A stretch of 64,000 nt of DNA. Origin: Marinobacter panjinensis (lineage in GTDB: Bacteria; Pseudomonadota; Gammaproteobacteria; Pseudomonadales; Oleiphilaceae). How positions within the stretch are numbered: the stretch's first letter is position 1; every line of letters starts with the position of its first letter. Below the pieces are notes generated by a model. That model had not been told where the DNA came from and did not search any database. It saw only the letters and a program-made list of their open reading frames with translations. The stretch is from contig NZ_SZYH01000001.1 in assembly GCF_005298175.1 (NCBI RefSeq), forward strand, positions 1,178,001-1,242,000, given 5' to 3'. Position numbers and translations under genes: made by a program. This document shows positions 17,514 through 27,405 of this stretch, piece after piece.

Positions 17514-18559
17514 CACATCATTTCTTCGCCAGCACCGCCGAGGGTGATTTCACCCGCTTCAGCCATGCGGCGGGCAATGGTGATAATGTCTTTCTGTGCC
17601 GACTCCACTTCACTGACACGCACCGGCCCCTTGGCCTCCAGATCATCCTGCAGCAGTTCGGCAGCGCGCTTGGACATGTTCTTGAAGATTTTTTCCTGGA
17701 CACCGTCGTCGGCACCCTTGAGGGCCACGACCAGCACCTCGGAGGACACTTCTCTCAGCAGTGCCTGAATACCCCGGTCGTCAATGTCCTTCAGGTTGTC
17801 GAAGACAAACATCAGGTCTTCAATAGTGGACGCGAGATCCGGGTCCATATCCTTGATGGAATCCATCAGGCCGCCCTCAATACTGCGGTCCATGAAGTTC
17901 ATGATATCGGCAGCGCGCTTGACGCCGCCAATGCGGCTGGTCTGGGCCGCGGAACCACCAGAGAACTGCTTCTCGAGGATGTCGTTCAACTCCTGAAGTG
18001 CCTGTGGCTGGATACTTTCCAGGGAAGCCACCCGCATCATCACATCCAGGCGCACCTTGTCGTCGAGAGTGCCGAGGATTTCGGCGGCCTGGTCAGGATC
18101 AAGATAGGAGATAACAATGGCCTGGATCTGAGGGTGCTCATAGCGAATGATGTCCCCGACGGCACGTGGCTCCATCCACTTCAGGGTATCCAGGCCGGTG
18201 GTGTTGCCGCCGATAAGAATCCGGTCAATCAGGCTCGAGGCCTTATCGTCACCCAGGGCCTGGGTAAGCATGGTGCGGATGTAATCATCGTTGCCGACGC
18301 CCAGACCAGTCTGACCGCCGACGGCCTCGACAAACTGGTTCAGCACAAAGGTAACGTCATCCTTGCTGACATCCTTCATCTGGGCCATGGCCACACCAAC
18401 CCGCTGCACCTCTTTCGGGCCCATGTGCTTGAGCACTTCGGCAGCGTCGTTTTCGCCAAGTGACATCAGCAGGATCGCCGCCTGTTCTACCCGCGGAATT
18501 TTCCGCTGGAGCTTTTGCGGCGCCTCAGGCTGGCGGTTGTTCTCATCAGTCATCGACAT
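17513..18559 (-). CDS. fliG: Flagellar motor switch protein FliG
   Basis: The C-ring protein that contacts the MotAB stator and transmits torque. The protein is 348 aa. The middle-domain EHPQ motif appears in IIRYEHPQIQAI, and the C-terminal torque helix has charged residues in LMFVFDNLKDIDDRGIQALL. The N-terminus docks on FliF, whose gene overlaps by 14 nt. A second ATG at 18553 is an equally good start. Confidence 0.98.
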   Translation of the reverse strand: MSMTDENNRQPEAPQKLQRKIPRVEQAAILLMSLGENDAAEVLKHMGPKEVQRVGVAMAQMKDVSKDDVTFVLNQFVEAVGGQTGLGVGNDDYIRTMLTQALGDDKASSLIDRILIGGNTTGLDTLKWMEPRAVGDIIRYEHPQIQAIVISYLDPDQAAEILGTLDDKVRLDVMMRVASLESIQPQALQELNDILEKQFSGGSAAQTSRIGGVKRAADIMNFMDRSIEGGLMDSIKDMDPDLASTIEDLMFVFDNLKDIDDRGIQALLREVSSEVLVVALKGADDGVQEKIFKNMSKRAAELLQDDLEAKGPVRVSEVESAQKDIITIARRMAEAGEITLGGAGEEMM

Positions 18560-20246
18560 TCACCCACTGGCGCATCACCTGGGAGACCCGGGCGGGGTCT
18601 TCCGCAATCAGGCCTTTCAGTGCATTTAGCTGCCTATCATAGCTGTCTGTTGCCCCGGGCAAAAGCAGATCGTCCTGCGAGTGCATGGCCTCACGCAGGG
18701 CGTCGCCACCCTCAATGCCATCCAGGCCTTCGTAACCGTCCTCACCAGAATCGCCCCGACGTTCGTTGCGACCGCCACCAGAGAGACTCTTCAGGGTCGG
18801 GCGCAACAATCCCAGTACCAGCACCAGGATCACGAGTCCCGCCAGTACCTGCTTCATCAGGTCCCAGAACCAGGGCTGCTCCCAGAATCCCGGCGCTTCG
18901 AATTCCATCTGCTCCTGGGCTGCGAAGGCTGTATTCATGACCGTAACACTGTCTCCCCGGGCCGCAGAATAACCAACAGCGTCACGCACCAGCATGGTCA
19001 GGCGCTGCAGCTCCTGCTCAGGCCAGGGTTCGTAGCTGACCTCTCCGGTCTGGGGATCCACTACTTTCATGTCATCAACTGCGAGGGCTACAGACAACCG
19101 TTTTACCCGGCCCAGTTCCTGGCGCACGTAGCTGACCGTGCGGTCCATCTCGTAGTTACGGGTGGACTCCTCACGTACATTCACCGGCGGCGCCTGTGCC
19201 CCGCCCTCGTCGCTATCATTGGCCTGCTCCGGCACGGTTGCCTGGGCCGGCGGCTGGTTGGACAGAGCACCGGGAATGCCACCGGTACCACCAGCAGCAC
19301 GACGCTCGGACATCTGGCGTTCACTTCGCACTGCCTGTTGTTCAGGATTGAAAAGCTCCTCGGCCTGTTCCACCGAAGAAAAATCAAGGTCTGCCGTCAC
19401 TTCGGCGCGGAACCGCCCGTCTCCGACCACGGGGCGTACCAGAGAGGCAACCCGACGGGTCAGGCGGTCCTCAACGCGTGCAGTGTAATCGTACTGGTCT
19501 TCCATCTGTCGACTGTCACCGCCGTCATCGCGACCGGTGAGCAGGTTTCCACTCTGGTCAACCACGGTGACATTGTCCTTGGACATTTCCGGAATGCTGC
19601 CGGCGACCAGGTTCACAATCGAGGCAATCTGTTCGTGCTCCAGACGGCGGCCTGCTACCACTTCCAGAAAAACAGAGGCAGTCGGTGTGCGGGCGTCACG
19701 GACAAACACGGAGCGCTCGGGGATTGCAAGGTGAACCCGTGCCGCACGAACCGTGCGCATGCTGCCAATGGTTCGCGCCAGTTCCCCTTCCAGGCCCCGG
19801 CGGAAGCTGATGGTTTCCATGAACTGGGAGGTGCCCAGACCGCGATCCTGGTCCAGCAGCTCGTAACCCATCGTCTGCTCGTCTGTCACACCCTCGGCCG
19901 CCAGCTTCAGACGGGCGTTATAAACCTCATCCGAAGGCACCAGCAAAGCGCCGGTGCGCGGCTCCATGCGGTATTCAATACCGTTGGCGTCAAGAATGGT
20001 GGTGACGTCCTGAGGGTTGTACCCGGACATATCCCCCACCACCGGCTGGTAGTTGGGTTCCTGCGCCCAGAGAACCACGGCAACACCGAGTGCAACACTG
20101 GCGGCAAGCCCCACCATCAGTCCCACCTGCCGCAGCAGGTTGAGCCTGTTGAACCCGAATATCAGATCACTACGGCTTTCGCCGGTGTCGTCACCACGCG
20201 CCGCGGGCATATTCGAGGATGAGGTTTCGGCAGGTAAACTGGCCAT
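18546..20246 (-). CDS. fliF: Flagellar MS-ring protein FliF
   Basis: Forms the membrane MS-ring, the base for rod and C-ring assembly. The protein is 566 aa with two membrane helices: one near residues 38-58 (VGLMVGLAASVALGVAVVLW) and one near 455-475 (LMKQVLAGLVILVLVLGLL). Ring-building motifs and a flexible Gly/Pro-rich periplasmic region lie between them. The acidic C-terminal tail binds FliG. It follows fliE by 15 nt. Confidence 0.97.
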   Translation of the reverse strand: MASLPAETSSSNMPAARGDDTGESRSDLIFGFNRLNLLRQVGLMVGLAASVALGVAVVLWAQEPNYQPVVGDMSGYNPQDVTTILDANGIEYRMEPRTGALLVPSDEVYNARLKLAAEGVTDEQTMGYELLDQDRGLGTSQFMETISFRRGLEGELARTIGSMRTVRAARVHLAIPERSVFVRDARTPTASVFLEVVAGRRLEHEQIASIVNLVAGSIPEMSKDNVTVVDQSGNLLTGRDDGGDSRQMEDQYDYTARVEDRLTRRVASLVRPVVGDGRFRAEVTADLDFSSVEQAEELFNPEQQAVRSERQMSERRAAGGTGGIPGALSNQPPAQATVPEQANDSDEGGAQAPPVNVREESTRNYEMDRTVSYVRQELGRVKRLSVALAVDDMKVVDPQTGEVSYEPWPEQELQRLTMLVRDAVGYSAARGDSVTVMNTAFAAQEQMEFEAPGFWEQPWFWDLMKQVLAGLVILVLVLGLLRPTLKSLSGGGRNERRGDSGEDGYEGLDGIEGGDALREAMHSQDDLLLPGATDSYDRQLNALKGLIAEDPARVSQVMRQWVNVDD

Positions 20247-20261
20247 GGGTCTGCTCCGCTA

Positions 20262-20630
20262 TCAAACCGGCATATTCATGATGTCTTCGTAGGCCTTGAC
20301 CACCCGGTTTCGTACCTGGGTGAGTGCCTCGAAGGAAATGGACGCCTTTTCGGACGCAATCATGACACGGGTAATATCCACATTCGGATCGCCCATATCG
20401 TAAGCGGTCTTGAGATCATTGGACGACTGCTGCAACTCGTTCACTGACCCTACGGCCTGGCTGAGCATGTCACTGAATTTCGGGGTTTCAGGGGTTTCCT
20501 GCAACCGGGAGGGCCCATCTATCCGACCGCGGATATTGTTATCCTGCTCAACCCGCTGATTCTCCATCATCTGCGAGCGCATATTGCGGATTTCGGACAG
20601 AACACTGTTGATGTCAGCACGTTGAACCAT
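20262..20630 (-). CDS. fliE: Flagellar hook-basal body protein FliE
   Basis: FliE is the adaptor between the MS-ring and rod, and one of the first exported subunits. The protein is 122 aa with the conserved C-terminal half ([20 protein letters not shown] then [20 protein letters not shown]). It is the first gene of the fliEFGHIJ operon and has a strong sigma-54-like promoter about 70 nt upstream. Confidence 0.96.
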   Translation of the reverse strand: MVQRADINSVLSEIRNMRSQMMENQRVEQDNNIRGRIDGPSRLQETPETPKFSDMLSQAVGSVNELQQSSNDLKTAYDMGDPNVDITRVMIASEKASISFEALTQVRNRVVKAYEDIMNMPV

Positions 20631-20698
20631 GATTCACTCTCCCGGACCGCCCCTGTAGCGGGCAAGCCATTGAACTGGATATCGCTTTCCGGGGTTAA

Positions 20699-20715
20699 AG
20701 CAAACCACAGGCCAA
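20699..20715 (-). promoter_or_regulatory. Sigma-54-type promoter of fliE
   Basis: The minus strand reads TTGGCCTGTGGTTTGCT, with exact GG-N10-GC spacing and a TTGCT -12 element. The inferred start is near 20688, about 58 nt before the fliE ATG. It lies between the fleR terminator and fliE. Confidence 0.82.
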
Positions 20716-20800
20716 TATTAATTATTGTATTATTTTCATAAACTTAATGAACTTTCTGGCAGGAAGGCGCAAGACAACGACAGTCTTTTGACGAGCCCAT

Positions 20801-20824
20801 AAAAAACGGCACCCGAAGGTGCCG
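20801..20824 (-). terminator. Rho-independent terminator after fleR
   Basis: On the minus strand CGGCACC-TTCG-GGTGCCG is followed by six T. It starts 24 nt past the fleR stop and insulates fleSR from fliE. Confidence 0.92.
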
Positions 20825-20847
20825 CACGAAAGAGTGGCTAAAGGAAT

Positions 20848-22302
20848 TCAGGCGGCGGCCAGCTCGGCATCCAGATCAATGCCCGCATCGCGCATCTGGG
20901 CCAGCTTGTATCTGAGCGTGCGGGGGCTTATGCCCAGCTGTTCCGCAGCCCGGTTACGACGGCCACGTTCCTTTTTCAGGGCCTGGATTATGATCCGGAA
21001 TTCACGCTGGCGAACCTCGTCCCCAAGAGACGTTGAGGCCAGATCCTCAAAGCCCTTCCCGGTGGATTGATCAGTCGTCTTCTCGCCTGTCTGAGCGACT
21101 GCTACGGAAGGCGGTTCGGGCGCAACCTGCCCGGGCGTCACGGAAGCTGAACCGCTGTCCATCCGTCCGGTAATACCCAGTTCCAGACACAGGTCGCCGG
21201 CATGAATCACGTTACCCTGGTGCAGCACCAGTGCGCGCTGGATGGCGTTATCCAGTTCGCGAACATTGCCGGGCCACCGGTGTGTCATCAGCGCGTTCCT
21301 GGCGTCAGGCGCAAAGGTCACGCCTGTAAGCTTCATCTTGCGACAATGAGCCTTGAGCAAGGCAGTGGCCAGGGGCATGATGTCCAGTGCGCGCTCGCGC
21401 AGTGGCTGCCAGTGCATGGGAAATACCGTCAACCGATAATAAAGGTCTTCGCGGAACTTGCCTTCCCGGACATGGTCGGACAGGTCCCGGTTGGTAGTGG
21501 CGATCACCCTCACGTCCAGCACAATGGTCTTGCGTCCGCCCACCCGCTCAACTTCACGCTCCTGCAACACTCGCAGTAATTTGGACTGCAGGCTCAGATC
21601 CATTTCCGAGATTTCGTCCAGCAGAATGGTACCGCCGTTGGCCTGCTCAAACTTGCCGGGAGAGGATGCAACTGCACCGGTGAAGGCGCCCTTCTCATGG
21701 CCGAACAGGATGGCTTCCAGCATGTTCTCGGGAATCGCCGCGCAGTTAATGGCAACGAAAGGCTGTTCGGACCGGGGCGATTGCTGGTGAATATAGCGCG
21801 CCAGCACTTCTTTACCGGTACCACTCTCGCCGGAAATCATCACCGTTGAGTCGCTGCCCGCCACCTTTGTTGCCAACTGGAACATGCGTTTGCTGATGGG
21901 GTCTTCCGCTACCGGCTGATCGCCACCTTTCTGACGGCCGCCACCCACGACCTTGCTGACGGCGTCCACCAGCACGGCCGGCTCGAACGGCTTCACCAGG
22001 TAGTCAATGGCGCCCGCCTGCATGGCGGAAACCGCGTGGCTGATCTGGCCGTACGCGGTAATCAGCATGGTCGGCAACCCGGGGTACAACCTCTGTATCT
22101 CATGCAGCAGGTCATGGCCGGACATACCGGGCATATTCACGTCACTCACGACCATGTCCACCGGTGACTCGGCCAGTTGTGCCAGTGCCTGCCTGGCATC
22201 GGCAGCTTCCCGCACCCGGAACTTCGCCAGCTCCAGTGTGGTCACCAGCGCTTCACGCAGATCGTGGTCATCCTCAACGATCAGAATTTGGGCTTTGGCC
22301 AT
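20848..22302 (-). CDS. fleR: Sigma-54-dependent flagellar response regulator FleR
   Basis: The partner of the FleS kinase, activating RpoN-dependent basal body and hook genes. The protein is 484 aa. It has an N-terminal receiver with phospho-acceptor Asp54 (MVVSDVNMPG), a central AAA+ domain with Walker A GESGTGKE and the sigma-54-contacting GAFTGA motif intact, and a C-terminal Fis-type helix-turn-helix (NRAAEQLGISPRTLRYKLAQ). fleS lies 16 nt upstream on the same strand. Confidence 0.95.
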   Translation of the reverse strand: MAKAQILIVEDDHDLREALVTTLELAKFRVREAADARQALAQLAESPVDMVVSDVNMPGMSGHDLLHEIQRLYPGLPTMLITAYGQISHAVSAMQAGAIDYLVKPFEPAVLVDAVSKVVGGGRQKGGDQPVAEDPISKRMFQLATKVAGSDSTVMISGESGTGKEVLARYIHQQSPRSEQPFVAINCAAIPENMLEAILFGHEKGAFTGAVASSPGKFEQANGGTILLDEISEMDLSLQSKLLRVLQEREVERVGGRKTIVLDVRVIATTNRDLSDHVREGKFREDLYYRLTVFPMHWQPLRERALDIMPLATALLKAHCRKMKLTGVTFAPDARNALMTHRWPGNVRELDNAIQRALVLHQGNVIHAGDLCLELGITGRMDSGSASVTPGQVAPEPPSVAVAQTGEKTTDQSTGKGFEDLASTSLGDEVRQREFRIIIQALKKERGRRNRAAEQLGISPRTLRYKLAQMRDAGIDLDAELAAA

Positions 22303-22318
22303 GATTGCCTCCGGTCAG

Positions 22319-23605
22319 TTATGCTTTTTTAGCTTGCGAATGCCGGCCACCGGCCGACAGCGAACGCAACAACGGCAGCGAAATGGTTGCCACAGCGCCC
22401 CCCTCGGAGGGCGCCTCAATAGCAAACCGGCCCTGGTGCGCTTTCACAACAGCCTGGACCACCGCCAGCCCGAGCCCCGTGCCGTGAGACTTGGTGGTAT
22501 AGAAAGCTTCCAGAAGCTGACTGGCCTGCTCCGGAGAAAACCCGGGGCCGTTATCGGCGATCCTAACCACCAGTTCGCCATTGGCAGAAGCTATGGCAAC
22601 CGTGACGGTCGTTGCGCCAGCTTCCACGCTGTTATTCACCAGGTTGGTACAGGCGCCGACCAGAGCATCGCGATTACACATCAGCGACTCGCTGTCTGCC
22701 TGGCTGTCCAGCTCCACGGCCACACCGGAAGGCAGTTTCAGCCCGTCCAGCGCAGACGCCAGCGCCTGGACCAGCGCAGGAGCAGACAGCTCCTCCGCCA
22801 GCCGGGTCTCGCCGCGGGCAAAAATCAGCATGTCGCGAACTTGCTGCTCAAGATGCGTCAGACGGGACATCAAACGGGAAGCGCAACGCTGGCGCATCTC
22901 CTCATCCAGGTCGTCCTGGCCAAGGTGCCCGCCATACAGGATGGCGGCGGAAAGCGGCGTGCGAATCTGGTGGGCCAGCGACGCGACCATCTTGCCCATG
23001 GCCGACAGGCGCTGGGCATGGGCCAACTGGGCCTGGAGATGACGGGTCTCTGTCAGATCCGTCAGCAGGATCAACTGCCCTGGCTGGTTCTCCATGGTAC
23101 GGATTTCAATACTCACCCGGCGGCCATCCTTCAGCGACACCTCATGGCCGTCATCCCGCCGAGGCGCAAAACAGCGACGAATCACATCCACCCAGCGCTC
23201 ACCGTCAAGGGGCTCACCGAGCAGGGTGATTGCTGCCGGATTGGTCTGCGTCACCACACCCTGGCTGTCGAGTACCACCACGCCGGCAGGAAGCGCATGA
23301 AGCAACGTGGAAAGCCGGTCCGCCAACTCCTCTTTTTGCTCCAGCTCCGCCTGACGCTGCTGCGACTCTGCAGACAACTCCCCGGACAACTGGTTAACAC
23401 GGGATTCCAGCGTGCGATAGGAATCAGTAATCTGCCGGGACATCTGATTGAACAGATCCAGCGCCGTACCCACAGCCTCATCATCCTGCTCCGGGAACAA
23501 CGCCGTCACCTTGTCATTGACATCCGCCGCCGCATTGGCTGAAGGCCCTTCAGTGGCTAAAGGCTTCTTCGCCGACGACAAACCAACAAACTGCAACTGA
23601 CTCAT
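22319..23605 (-). CDS. fleS: Flagellar sensor histidine kinase FleS
   Basis: A cytoplasmic PAS-containing histidine kinase, 428 aa from the ATG at 23605 (MSQLQFVGLSSAKK), which has GAGGGCGAG just upstream. A longer ATG at 23713 would place the start inside the promoter region. No membrane segment is present. The PAS domain lies around residues 120-210, the H box is VASLAHQIRTPLSAA, and the HATPase has NNSVEAGATTVTV, DNGPGF and TGLGLAVVQAVVKAHQG. It phosphorylates FleR, encoded next. Confidence 0.94.
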   Translation of the reverse strand: MSQLQFVGLSSAKKPLATEGPSANAAADVNDKVTALFPEQDDEAVGTALDLFNQMSRQITDSYRTLESRVNQLSGELSAESQQRQAELEQKEELADRLSTLLHALPAGVVVLDSQGVVTQTNPAAITLLGEPLDGERWVDVIRRCFAPRRDDGHEVSLKDGRRVSIEIRTMENQPGQLILLTDLTETRHLQAQLAHAQRLSAMGKMVASLAHQIRTPLSAAILYGGHLGQDDLDEEMRQRCASRLMSRLTHLEQQVRDMLIFARGETRLAEELSAPALVQALASALDGLKLPSGVAVELDSQADSESLMCNRDALVGACTNLVNNSVEAGATTVTVAIASANGELVVRIADNGPGFSPEQASQLLEAFYTTKSHGTGLGLAVVQAVVKAHQGRFAIEAPSEGGAVATISLPLLRSLSAGGRHSQAKKA

Positions 23606-23672
23606 AAACTCGCCCTCTGACCGGACCAAACTCCGGCCCGTACCAATCGGATGGATCGTTTGGGCAGACCTA

Positions 23673-23689
23673 AGCCAGCACCGTGCCAA
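23673..23689 (-). promoter_or_regulatory. Sigma-54-type promoter of fleSR
   Basis: The minus strand reads TTGGCACGGTGCTGGCT, with a perfect TTGGCACG -24 element and a GC -12 pair at the correct N10 spacing. It lies about 70 nt before the fleS ATG. FleQ, encoded immediately upstream, is the likely activator. Confidence 0.85.
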
Positions 23690-23770
23690 CTTTACTTTTT
23701 GCTTATATTTCAACAGGAAGGAAAATCAAAGAACGGACATATGACGGGTTTACGTCACCCGAAAACAACA

Positions 23771-23803
23771 ACGGCGTCAAAGATTACAAACCTTTGACGC
23801 CGT
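23771..23803 (-). terminator. Hairpin terminator after fleQ
   Basis: A perfect 12-bp stem (23771-23782 and 23792-23803) with a 9-nt loop lies 51 nt past the fleQ stop. On the minus strand it is followed by GTTGTTTTC, an imperfect T tract, so termination may be partial. Confidence 0.7.
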
Positions 23804-23853
23804 TTGAAACATATTGCCGGGAAGGCTCCTCCACAGTTAGAGGCGTGCAGCCG

Positions 23854-25311
23854 TCAGCCTTCCCCGGCCTCTTCATCCTCATCCCGGAGCCCATACTTTC
23901 GCACCTTCTCCACCAGCGTCGTCCGCCGAATGCGCAGCTTCTCCGCCGCCCGGGCCACTACCCCACCGGCCTCATCCAGAGCCTGCTGGATCAGCTGCTT
24001 CTCAAGGTTGGAGAGGTAGTCCTTCAGATCGATACCGTTCACCGGTAACAGGGCCGGAGCGTCCAGCCCCACCAGCCCCGGAATATTGGAGGGCATCCCC
24101 GAGTCCTCGACCGGCCGATTCTCATCGTAGTCGTCCACGTAGCGGAACTTCTTGGGCAGCTCCTGCACCCCGATGACCCCGTATGGATTCATGATCGCCA
24201 ACCGCTCCACCAGGTTCGCCAACTCCCGCACGTTACCCGGCCAGTCGTGGCGACACAGGCTCATGATCGCCGCGGAATTCAACCGCAGTGAGCCACGCTT
24301 CTCTTTCTCCATACGGGAGATCAATTCATTGATCAGCAGCGGGATGTCTTCTACACGTTCCCGCAGGGCCGGCATCTCAATGGGGAAGACGTTCAGGCGA
24401 TAGTAAAGATCTTCCCGGAAATCGCCGTTTTCGATCATGTCTTCGAGAATCTTGTGGGTTGCCGCAATTACCCGCACATCGGCGGACTGGGTGCGGTTGC
24501 TGCCCACCCGCTCGTAGGTGCGCTCCTGCAATACCCGCAGTATCTTCACCTGCATGTTCAGGGGCATATCGCCAATTTCATCGAGGAACAGAGTGCCACC
24601 TTCGGCGAGCTCAAACCTTCCAACGCGGGCGGTAATGGCCCCGGTAAAGGCACCTTTCTCATGGCCGAACAGCTCACTTTCCAGCAGCTCTGCAGGTATA
24701 GCGCCACAGTTGACCGGGACGAAGGGCTTGTCCCGTCGGGCGGAATGGTAATGCAGATTGCGAGCCACCACTTCCTTACCGGTACCGGATTCGCCGGTAA
24801 TCAGCACGCTCACATCCTTGTCTGCCACCTGCTCCATCAACTGGCGCACAGATTGCACCTTGCGGCTGGTACCCACCAGGCTGCGGAACAGCTGCAATCC
24901 ACGCTGCTGGCCACGCTCACGCGACCGTGAAAACTGGTCACGGTAGACCTGGGCGCGATACATGGAATCCACAAACTTGGTGTAGTTAAGGGGCCACTCC
25001 ATGCGGGCAATAACGCGGCTGGCCTGATCTTCTGACAACTGCTTGAGGTCCGGGTACCCGATCATCAGCACAGGCACGCCCACAGTGGCCTCACAGACCA
25101 CCGAGACAGTCTTGCGCACACCGGCGTCTTCACCGTTGACGACGACAGCAGAGATCTCATCCAGCTTTTCCGGATCGCCACTGGCAAGCAGCGCATACGC
25201 CTCCTCACCGAACACGACGTCTTCCTCGCCAATGAACTCAAGTATGGTGGCAATATCACGCTTTCTGGAGTCGTCCTCGCTGAGCACCAGCACCTTATTA
25301 TTCTTCGACAT
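23854..25311 (-). CDS. fleQ: Master flagellar regulator FleQ
   Basis: A sigma-54-dependent enhancer-binding protein heading the flagellar cascade. In P. aeruginosa it also binds c-di-GMP and controls exopolysaccharide genes. The protein is 485 aa. The N-terminal FleQ-type receiver appears to lack a phospho-acceptor Asp ([10 protein letters not shown] at that position). The LFRSLVG segment that forms the c-di-GMP site in P. aeruginosa FleQ is present, as are Walker [15 protein letters not shown] and a C-terminal helix-turn-helix ([18 protein letters not shown]). It lies downstream of fliT and upstream of fleSR. Confidence 0.96.
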   Translation of the reverse strand: MSKNNKVLVLSEDDSRKRDIATILEFIGEEDVVFGEEAYALLASGDPEKLDEISAVVVNGEDAGVRKTVSVVCEATVGVPVLMIGYPDLKQLSEDQASRVIARMEWPLNYTKFVDSMYRAQVYRDQFSRSRERGQQRGLQLFRSLVGTSRKVQSVRQLMEQVADKDVSVLITGESGTGKEVVARNLHYHSARRDKPFVPVNCGAIPAELLESELFGHEKGAFTGAITARVGRFELAEGGTLFLDEIGDMPLNMQVKILRVLQERTYERVGSNRTQSADVRVIAATHKILEDMIENGDFREDLYYRLNVFPIEMPALRERVEDIPLLINELISRMEKEKRGSLRLNSAAIMSLCRHDWPGNVRELANLVERLAIMNPYGVIGVQELPKKFRYVDDYDENRPVEDSGMPSNIPGLVGLDAPALLPVNGIDLKDYLSNLEKQLIQQALDEAGGVVARAAEKLRIRRTTLVEKVRKYGLRDEDEEAGEG

Positions 25312-25384
25312 TCAAACGAATCTCTTGCGGGGATTTGTGAGCGGTATTTAAGACTGTAAGTGCGCCCGAGTCAATTTTATGACG

Positions 25385-25711
25385 CTATTTGGGACGATTT
25401 GAAGAGACGTTCTGATAGGCTTTTGCCGCGCTTCGGTTCTGATTCACTTCCTTGAGCGCTTGCTGGGCTTCCGCCTTGGCCGCATTTGCCGAAATATTGG
25501 CACGGTCACAATAGGTCTGAAGGGTTGCCAACCGTTCCCGTACCGGCTCCGGGGCCAGCTCTCCGGCTTCCAGGGCTGTCATCACCGGTTCAATGGTCGG
25601 TTTGACCAATTTGCTCAGGCGCGACAGTTCTTCCCAGTTTTTCTCCGCTAGAGCGGTTTTCAGATGCTCCACCAGGGTATCCACTGCTTCCAGTTGTTCC
25701 GGCGCCGACAT
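25385..25711 (-). CDS. fliT: FliT-like flagellar export chaperone
   Basis: A small helical protein of 108 aa starting MSAPEQLEAVDTLVEHLKTA, predicted to be the chaperone for the filament cap protein FliD by position directly upstream of fleQ, as in pseudomonads. The ATG at 25711 has GGAG 8-11 nt upstream; a longer reading from 25780 would be Pro/Gly-rich and unlike the family. No fliD or fliS is present beside it: a DUF1329 gene occupies that side. The assignment is moderate because FliT-like proteins are poorly conserved. Confidence 0.72.
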   Translation of the reverse strand: MSAPEQLEAVDTLVEHLKTALAEKNWEELSRLSKLVKPTIEPVMTALEAGELAPEPVRERLATLQTYCDRANISANAAKAEAQQALKEVNQNRSAAKAYQNVSSNRPK

Positions 25712-25785
25712 ACCTGCATCTCCAGTATCGCTGTATGGCCCGGACAATGGCCGGGGATTCAAAAGGGCCCCGGCCATCACAGTTA

Positions 25786-27147
25786 TCAGCGACGAGCCGC
25801 CCTGCGGGCTGCTGACGCCGAGAACTGGTTGCCGCGGAAGCCGGGATTGAAATCGAGGGCCGGGAAACCGTTGTCCAGACCATCAATATAGTAACGCTGC
25901 GCCTTGAGGTCGTACGTCATCTCCATGGTAGTCCAGAATACCGGCTCACTGTAGTAGCTGATATTGTGAGACTCGGATACGCGCCAGAGCTCTCCCTCAC
26001 TGTCATATTCCTCACTGGCCAGAATCTGCCAGCTGTCCTCGTCTACATAGAATACACGACGGGAATAGATATGGCTGATACCGGTGCGCAGCTTTGCTTC
26101 CACCACCCATACCCGATGCAGTTCATAACGCGCCAGCTGCTGATTGATGTGCTGCGGGCGAATGACATCGTCCGGCCTGACGTCTTCATCATGAAGCTTG
26201 TAAGCGTTGTAGGGGACAAACATTTCCCGCTTCCCTTTCAATTCCCAGTCGTATTGGTTCGGAGCGCCGTTGTACATGTCTTTCTGATCAACGGACCTCA
26301 ATGAAGAGGAGTTGGGCAGGTCGGTTTCATAGGCCAGGTTTGGTGACCTGCGCAGGCGCCGGGAACCGGAGTCATACCGCCAGGCAAGACGCGGCGAGCG
26401 AATCTGGTCCAGGGTTTCGTGCACAAGGGTGATGGTGCCTGCCAGGCTGGAGGGCGCTATGGTGTCGGTCTTCAGGTAAAAGATCTTGTTGTCGATGTCC
26501 TCTAGATCCGCCCCTTTGCGGCTGTAGGCTAAAAAATAGTCGTACTGGTTTACAACCTGGTTGTAAGAACCGTTCACCTGCGGGGTCGCGGAGGAACTGC
26601 GAAATGAAAGTTCCTCGCCCCGATAACGAAGAATGTGATTCCAGATTACTTCAAGACCATCGTTCGGAATCGGGAAGGGGCTGGTCATGATCGTGTCCCG
26701 CACACCGTTACCATTACTGAGCAGTTCGGCACTCAGTGCATTTTCCCGGGATTTTTCATAAACATGCTCCGGAAAGGCCGCCGTACGGCGGGTCCGGTAA
26801 ACCGGCATTACAAACTCCGGGCCATATTGCTTCAGCATCTGGATGTGGCCATCTGTGAGCTTATCGCGATACAGGTCCACATTGTCTGCGGAAATCACGA
26901 ACAAGGGCTCATCCCGGGGAAATGGATTGATTTCCACCTGCCCCTGCTTCCAGCCCGACGGTGGTGTTGTCAGACCGCCGGTCCACTCCGGAATACTGCC
27001 AGAACCATTGCCTTTTCTCTGTGCACCAACGGGGGTGAGTTCATTGCCCAACCGCTCGGCCTCGGACTCACTGACCTTCGCGTAGACGCTACTACCGGAA
27101 AATCCGAGCATTGCCACTGTAAAACCTGCGACCAAATGGTTACGCAT
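25786..27147 (-). CDS. DUF1329 outer-membrane lipoprotein-sorting-like protein
   Basis: A 453-aa exported protein of the DUF1329 family, which has a LolB-like beta fold. The signal peptide is MRNHLVAGFTVAMLGFSGSSVYAK. The mature part begins ESEAERLGNELTPVGAQRKG, characteristic of the family, and contains repeated Tyr/Trp-rich strands and PEWTGGLTTPP. These proteins recur in hydrocarbon- and lipid-using gammaproteobacteria, often near RND transporters, but their role is unproven. It is 74 nt upstream of fliT on the same strand, an unusual position. Confidence 0.85.
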   Translation of the reverse strand: MRNHLVAGFTVAMLGFSGSSVYAKVSESEAERLGNELTPVGAQRKGNGSGSIPEWTGGLTTPPSGWKQGQVEINPFPRDEPLFVISADNVDLYRDKLTDGHIQMLKQYGPEFVMPVYRTRRTAAFPEHVYEKSRENALSAELLSNGNGVRDTIMTSPFPIPNDGLEVIWNHILRYRGEELSFRSSSATPQVNGSYNQVVNQYDYFLAYSRKGADLEDIDNKIFYLKTDTIAPSSLAGTITLVHETLDQIRSPRLAWRYDSGSRRLRRSPNLAYETDLPNSSSLRSVDQKDMYNGAPNQYDWELKGKREMFVPYNAYKLHDEDVRPDDVIRPQHINQQLARYELHRVWVVEAKLRTGISHIYSRRVFYVDEDSWQILASEEYDSEGELWRVSESHNISYYSEPVFWTTMEMTYDLKAQRYYIDGLDNGFPALDFNPGFRGNQFSASAARRAARR

Positions 27148-27405
27148 TCCCTTCCACCTCCACTGAAACTGATCTGGACGCCGGACAGCCAGGACTTTCC
27201 GTTCACTGGAATCCCAAGCCAGACGATCAAAAGTTACTCAAACCGGGCGCCTTTTTGCCAAATTCAAACGCCCGTTTCAAGTGATTCTTTGTAGTTTCTT
27301 GTCAAAGGCTCGTGGATTCTCAGGAAGGAAGAAATTCCTGACCAGAAATGTTATCATTGTCAGTTAATTCGTCGCGCGACCTTAACCCCGTATGCAGGTA
27401 TCTCC

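Noticed and set aside
18681..20222. Plus-strand open frame of 513 codons opposite fliF
   Set aside because: Mirror of fliF codon usage; no recognisable domain or ribosome binding site.
22007..23542. Plus-strand open frame of 511 codons opposite fleR-fleS
   Set aside because: Antisense to two clearly identified regulators; composition typical of a shadow.
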